From positions 2,852,001 to 2,916,000 of the forward strand of contig CP005974.1 of assembly GCA_000940995.1 (NCBI GenBank): 64,000 bases of DNA, given 5' to 3'. The translations under genes were made by a program, and so were the position numbers. The stretch is from Photobacterium gaetbulicola Gung47 (GTDB taxonomy: Bacteria; Pseudomonadota; Gammaproteobacteria; Enterobacterales; Vibrionaceae). The notes under the pieces are model-generated. The model saw nothing but the letters and a program-made list of their open reading frames with translations. It was not told where the DNA came from and ran no database searches. Within the stretch, counting starts at the first letter, position 1. Each line of letters begins with the position of its first letter. This document shows, piece by piece, positions 59,968 to 64,000 of this stretch.

Positions 59968-61482
59968 TCAGGCCTTGGTATCGCTCGCCAAGCTCTCCTC
60001 TATGACATCTTCATGTCCCATATAGGTCCGTGACGAACAGAACGGGGTCAGTGGCACACTCGGCTCTAGTATTTCCGGCTCTGCCTCCTGCTGCTCATGT
60101 TCGATAGCCATTTTTCGGACCTGGCTGACCACCAGCAGGCCGCTGACGATCCCAAATACAATCGTACCTGCCGCCTGTCCAATCAGCACCCCAGCCGCCC
60201 CGCCAAGGTTCCCCCCGATCCAGACAAACGGAATCGTCCCCAAGGTCGCCTTGCCCATATTGAGCATGGTCGACCAGGTCGGGCGATTGAGGTTGTTAAA
60301 AGCGGCATTGGCGACGAACATCGCACCATTGAAGATAAACGTAATGGCGATGTAGGTACAAAATACCGAGATCAGACTTGCAGCTTCCGCTTCCAGACTG
60401 AAGATAGCAACCAACCAATCCTGCACCAGCCAAAGCAGGATAGAGACCGCGACACAATATCCCGTCACGAACTTAAGCGCATCGGACAGCGAGCGCAGGA
60501 TGCGATCCCAGCGGCCGGCGCCAAAGTTTTGCCCGATGATAGGGCCGATAGCCCCGGATAACGAAAAAACCAGAGCAAAGCAAACCGGCATAATCCGGCC
60601 AATTACCGCATAGCCCGCAACAAAACTCTCACCAAACTGGGCGATATTGCTGGTAACGATAGCGTTGCCGATCGGTGTGGCGGTATTGGTTAGGATTGCC
60701 GGAAAGGCAATCGCTGAGACCGGGAGTACCGAAGAAAAAAAAGCGCCGAGCCGCGGGCGGGCAAGCAAATCATGGTGGATAATCACAGCATGGATCGAGA
60801 ATATCATCACAGCCACCCGCGCTAACACAGAGGCCGCAGCAGCCCCTTCAACGCCCATTGAGAAGCCAAAGATGAGCAGGGGATCAAACACCGCATTGAC
60901 CCCTCCCCCGATGATCGTGGCATACATCGAACGCCGGGCATCCCCGACTCCTCTGAGTGCCGCACCAGCGGCCATCGACACCGCTACCACCGGCGCACTG
61001 GGCATCAGTATCGTAAGATAATCAGTCGCCGCCTCGGCAACCTTCCCCTTGGCTCCTATCATTGCCAACAGCGCTTGCAGGTTGCTAAGCATAAAGAACA
61101 CCAGCACCGCGCTGAAAATAACGGCAAAAATCATGATGTTTATTGTCATCACCCGAGCCTGCTCAGGCTGGTTGGCCCCCAGCGAACGCGACACCAGCGC
61201 CCCCATAGCAATAGACGTACCGATAGATGCGGAAGTCGTAAAAAACACCAGTGTCCCAGCAAAACCAATCGCCGCAGCTAATTCGACTTCTCCCAGCAAG
61301 CTGATGAAAAACATATCGAGCAGATCCACCAGAAACAGGGCCATCAGGCCAACGGCACCGGTACTAGACATCACCACAATATGCTTCATTGGTGATCCGG
61401 TGACAAACTTGGCCTCTTTTTTGGGTATTTGTCGTGATATGTTCGCTTCTTGATGGGATTGGCTTTGTCTAGGCACAAACAT
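59968..61482 (-). CDS. MATE-family multidrug/sodium efflux pump
   Basis: A 504-residue pump with about 12 hydrophobic segments in two related halves. It starts with FVTGSPMKHIVVMSSTGAVG and has the conserved IGTSIAMGALVSRSLGANQ in loop 2-3 and SGAIGPIIGQNFGAGRWDR in the second half. Both N- and C-terminal tails are longer than usual. An in-frame GTG at 61476 has better-spaced AAGGA than the ATG. Substrate unknown. Confidence 0.88.
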   Translation of the reverse strand: MFVPRQSQSHQEANISRQIPKKEAKFVTGSPMKHIVVMSSTGAVGLMALFLVDLLDMFFISLLGEVELAAAIGFAGTLVFFTTSASIGTSIAMGALVSRSLGANQPEQARVMTINIMIFAVIFSAVLVFFMLSNLQALLAMIGAKGKVAEAATDYLTILMPSAPVVAVSMAAGAALRGVGDARRSMYATIIGGGVNAVFDPLLIFGFSMGVEGAAAASVLARVAVMIFSIHAVIIHHDLLARPRLGAFFSSVLPVSAIAFPAILTNTATPIGNAIVTSNIAQFGESFVAGYAVIGRIMPVCFALVFSLSGAIGPIIGQNFGAGRWDRILRSLSDALKFVTGYCVAVSILLWLVQDWLVAIFSLEAEAASLISVFCTYIAITFIFNGAMFVANAAFNNLNRPTWSTMLNMGKATLGTIPFVWIGGNLGGAAGVLIGQAAGTIVFGIVSGLLVVSQVRKMAIEHEQQEAEPEILEPSVPLTPFCSSRTYMGHEDVIEESLASDTKA

Positions 61483-61503
61483 TCCTTGTGAGGGAGATAC
61501 GAA

Positions 61504-61524
61504 AAAGGCGCTCGAAGCGCCTTT
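61504..61524. terminator. Terminator between CBS and MATE genes
   Basis: AAAGGCGCT pairs with AGCGCCTTT around a 3-base loop, within the 66-base gap; T- and A-flanks on both sides. Confidence 0.82.
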
Positions 61525-61548
61525 CTATGTTCTTTACAGCTTCATCGA

Positions 61549-61965
61549 CTAAACCGGATGCTTGAAACAATCTACGATTTGGTTACTTATGGCTGTCAGC
61601 ACATCGCGCCTTGTGATCACCCCAACCAGACGGCCATTGTCGACAACCGGATAGATTTTCGGCTTCTGCCCGGCCATGATGTCGGCCAATTCGATAATTG
61701 AATCCTCAGGCGACACGGTCAGCACATCTGGCCGCATGCATTCTTCAACCGTGTGCGTGTCCTGGCAGTAATACCCTACCTTGAGTAGCTTGTGGATCAT
61801 ATCCTGCTCGGAAAGGAAGCCCACGACATGATGGGTCTCATTAACAACCGGACCACCAATTTGTTTTGACGATAGCAGTTTGTCCAGTGCCTTAGAAAGA
61901 GACATTTTGGGTTCGAATGTCACCGGACGTACATTCATATAATCCTTCACCTTCAACGACTCCAT
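61549..61965 (-). CDS. Protein with a CBS domain pair
   Basis: A 138-residue protein of two CBS motifs, MNVRPVTFEPKMSLSKAL with GFLSEQDMIHKLL, and MRPDVLTVSPEDSIIELA with GVITRRDVLTAI. A CBS pair binds adenine nucleotides and serves as energy sensor. No output domain is attached. It is followed by a terminator, so it is a single gene. Confidence 0.9.
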   Translation of the reverse strand: MESLKVKDYMNVRPVTFEPKMSLSKALDKLLSSKQIGGPVVNETHHVVGFLSEQDMIHKLLKVGYYCQDTHTVEECMRPDVLTVSPEDSIIELADIMAGQKPKIYPVVDNGRLVGVITRRDVLTAISNQIVDCFKHPV

Positions 61966-62187
61966 ACATCCCCCTAATTCATGTTTGCTGGGGCAATTCG
62001 CCTCGTAGCTAACTGCCCAGACCGTAATTTTTCAAATTGGTGGTCCCACTCCGGGCTCACCTCCTTTTGATATAAGTGTCGTCTATTTCCTTGAAATTAC
62101 TAAATTGAAATGAGCAATTTTATCAATAGGCATGGCCTATCTTGGCGTTAACCCGCTTACCCGCACAGGATTGAGGAAGATTTGAAA

Positions 62188-62218
62188 CAAAAAAACCGCC
62201 GTTGATAACGGCGGTTTT
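62188..62218 (-). terminator. Terminator of the DUF945 gene
   Basis: AAAACCGCCGTT pairs with AACGGCGGTTTT (12 bp, 3-base loop); on the minus strand it ends in a T-run. Confidence 0.93.
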
Positions 62219-62242
62219 CGAACTAGCACACGCAACAGCAAG

Positions 62243-63556
62243 TTACATGAAAAGCATAAACAACATCGCAAATGGCAGTTGATCCCCGTTTGATAGGACC
62301 ACCTTGTCACCCTCGATCTGCATATTTAGCAGGTAGTGGGTGGCATTGCGCTCGACAATCGCACTCTGCTCCAACATATCGACACGCTCATTAAGCAGCG
62401 GATCCGCTTCGACCAGATCCACCGGCAAGCTAAGGTGAAGATCTCCCCCAAGCTTCTCCGCAATCTGGCCAATATTCTGGGAAATATTGCTGATCCCAGG
62501 AGCGACAGTCATGTTCAGGCGGCTGGTGACCTGTCCTTCCGGAGCTAATACGCTCAAATCGTTAATAGAAAATGTCAGGCCCTTGGCTACCAGCGTATCC
62601 AGTGCTGCAGAGACTTCCATCGCCTGTTGTTCGGTGAGTGGCTCGTCCAAGTCATCCGTCATATCCCCCAAACGGCTCAAGGATGGATAATCCAGCTCAG
62701 AGAAGGCCATTTGAAAATTGAAGTTACGGTATTCGCTGCCGTCTAGCATCACAACTTTGCCAACCTTGATATGGTTGGAATTCGATAGCTGTACCTCAGG
62801 CTTCTCCTGCCCCTCTACCGCATCAGGCTGGATAAGCACATTTTCCATCCCTATCGCCAGTTGGGCCACGTCCAGGCTCTGCTCTGAGTTCAAGTCGACA
62901 AACCGCACCTCATCCAGTGTCAGAGCCTGATCACCAATCCAGAACTGGCCGTCCAAGTAGCCCTTTCCGCCGCCTTTCAACCCTTTTAACACCATCTCTT
63001 CGCGGGCGACTGTTGCCAGGCTGGCAGAAGGAAGCTGGTAATGAAACTCGCCAGCCCCCTTGGCGTTCACCGTACCCTGCATGACAAATGAAGCCAACGC
63101 AACACTCGTGCCATTGACTTCTTTCTCGCTGATCGGATTAATCTGGAAGGTAAAATCCGTCTTGCGCGTCAGCGCGGTGTTGGTGGTGAAGGTGATCGGT
63201 GAGATCCCTTCTCCCCACAACGCCTCTGTCATCGGCTTAAGCGCATCGTCCACCACCAGCTCGCTGGTCGAGGAGACTCCCATAAAGCCATGGCTTACGT
63301 GGTGTTTGACAAACCAAACAGTCGGCAGACCTTCATCTTCAAATAGAAATTTCAGCTCATCCTTTAGCTCGATTTTTGATACCGCCTCAGACTTGAGGTA
63401 TCCCCGCTGATAGGTGTCATTGGACACGGCAAGATACGGATTTTCATACTGCCCAAACGTATCGAGATAAATACGCTCGCCAATTTGCCCCGTGGCAAAC
63501 GGCCAACACAGTGCCACAGCCACTGCACCACCAACGGCACCAACTTTTCCTAGCAT
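62243..63556 (-). CDS. DUF945 (YdgA-like) protein
   Basis: A 437-residue exported or membrane-anchored protein with an N-terminal hydrophobic helix (GAVGGAVAVALCWPFATG). After it comes the DUF945 region: GERIYLDTFGQYENPYLAVSN, then YQRGYLKSEAVSKIEL and repeated beta-rich stretches to the end. The family is widespread in gammaproteobacteria and of unknown role. ATG at 63556; a terminator lies downstream. Confidence 0.85.
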   Translation of the reverse strand: MLGKVGAVGGAVAVALCWPFATGQIGERIYLDTFGQYENPYLAVSNDTYQRGYLKSEAVSKIELKDELKFLFEDEGLPTVWFVKHHVSHGFMGVSSTSELVVDDALKPMTEALWGEGISPITFTTNTALTRKTDFTFQINPISEKEVNGTSVALASFVMQGTVNAKGAGEFHYQLPSASLATVAREEMVLKGLKGGGKGYLDGQFWIGDQALTLDEVRFVDLNSEQSLDVAQLAIGMENVLIQPDAVEGQEKPEVQLSNSNHIKVGKVVMLDGSEYRNFNFQMAFSELDYPSLSRLGDMTDDLDEPLTEQQAMEVSAALDTLVAKGLTFSINDLSVLAPEGQVTSRLNMTVAPGISNISQNIGQIAEKLGGDLHLSLPVDLVEADPLLNERVDMLEQSAIVERNATHYLLNMQIEGDKVVLSNGDQLPFAMLFMLFM

Positions 63557-63872
63557 TATTTTTAGGTCCCAGATCTGAAGATGAAAGACTCAGTCTATCA
63601 TAGCTTGCTGAACAATAAATTTATGCATTGATTTTCTAGGATATTTTACTTGTTGCTCCCGCAAATCCGCTCACAGTCACACCTTGAACATCCGGTAATA
63701 ATATTCTCACGCGATTGCAAGGTGGCTCTCAGTCCATAATGACGAACTCTTATACACTTATTTATAAAGTATCTAAACATAACAGCCATATAGCAATATT
63801 TTGACGTGTTTTACTGACCCCGTCGCCTGCACGTACTTGGGGTCAGGCTATCTGAGCAAGAAGGGTGTAACG
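63557..63872. other. Intergenic region before the response regulator
   Basis: 316 bases between divergent genes. CTGACCCC (63814-63821) and GGGGTCAG (63839-63846) form an 8-bp inverted repeat just before the regulator. No ORF or clear promoter is supported; the middle is AT-rich. Confidence 0.45.
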
Positions 63873-64000
63873 GTGAATAATTTTGCGATTGTCTGTCTGG
63901 ATGACGATCCCCTTGTAGTTGAAAAGCTCAATCGAGATTTGGCAGATTTTGCCTCTCTTTTTGACATCTACAATGCCTATAGCATTACAGAAGCCAATGA
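63873..64000 (+). CDS. Response regulator, partial (N-terminus)
   Basis: The first 42 codons of a receiver domain, cut by the window end. It has the acidic Asp10-Asp11-Asp12 cluster in VCLDDDPLVVEKL that binds magnesium in such domains. Start is a GTG with AAGGG 7 bases upstream. The output domain is not in view. Confidence 0.78.
   Translation, partial: MNNFAIVCLDDDPLVVEKLNRDLADFASLFDIYNAYSITEAN

Overview
The window looks like chromosomal DNA of a marine gammaproteobacterium of the Vibrionaceae, most likely Photobacterium. The clues are the trehalose PTS locus (treR-treB-treC), a uridine phosphorylase / P-type metal ATPase neighbourhood like the one in Vibrio, a stand-alone CARF nuclease of the type known from Vibrio cholerae (VC1899), YccS, helicase IV and a DUF945 protein. 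No rRNA, tRNA, CRISPR array or insertion sequence was recognised.

Region 1 (1-14.4 kb) is an accessory, visibly AT-richer block and the most unusual part. A minus-strand operon encodes an amino-acid-type ABC transporter whose genes are split to both ends (binding protein and ATPase first, two permeases last). Between them lie a radical SAM protein, an unknown protein, a complete nitrogenase-like trio (NifH-, NifD- and NifK-like) and a 49-residue peptide ending in Ser-Ser-Cys-Cys. A perfect FNR box lies upstream. The divergent plus-strand arm encodes a Bcr/CflA-type exporter, an ATP-grasp ligase, a B12-dependent glutamate-mutase-like protein with both subunits fused, and a methyltransferase. 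There is no nifB, nifEN or molybdenum gene in the window, so this is not nitrogen fixation as known. The best reading is an anaerobically induced pathway that reduces or builds a modified amino acid and exports it.

Region 2 (14.4-30.8 kb) is mostly housekeeping: helicase IV, a YccS-like membrane protein, RidA and MaoC-like proteins, a LysE exporter, the TreR-controlled trehalose PTS locus with two operators, the orphan Card1/Can2-like CARF nuclease, a divergent MFS/XRE pair and a small CBM48 protein.

Region 3 (30.8-36.5 kb) is a respiratory reductive dehalogenase operon. It holds a TPR protein, Tat-exported RdhA, membrane anchor RdhB, a NosR/RdhC-like flavinylated membrane protein and a small membrane protein, followed by an AraC regulator. 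A second perfect FNR box precedes it, and a 16-bp perfect hairpin sits between rdhB and rdhC.

Region 4 (36.5-49 kb) has a LysR/acetyltransferase pair, a CYTH protein and a VOC protein. A six-gene TetR-led operon follows, encoding a LolA-like protein, two FtsX-type permeases, a LolD-like ATPase and an outer-membrane barrel, which looks like an envelope lipid or lipoprotein export route. Then come a small secreted protein and a GH63-type lipoprotein glucosidase.

Region 5 (49-64 kb) has udp with two CRP sites 53 bp apart (CytR-type geometry), a LysE exporter, a GNAT, a CopD-like protein with a divergent Cys-rich mini-protein, a ZntA-type ATPase with a MerR-type promoter, a DASS transporter / cyclic-nucleotide-type histidine kinase / receiver operon, a MATE pump, a CBS protein, a DUF945 protein and the start of a response regulator.
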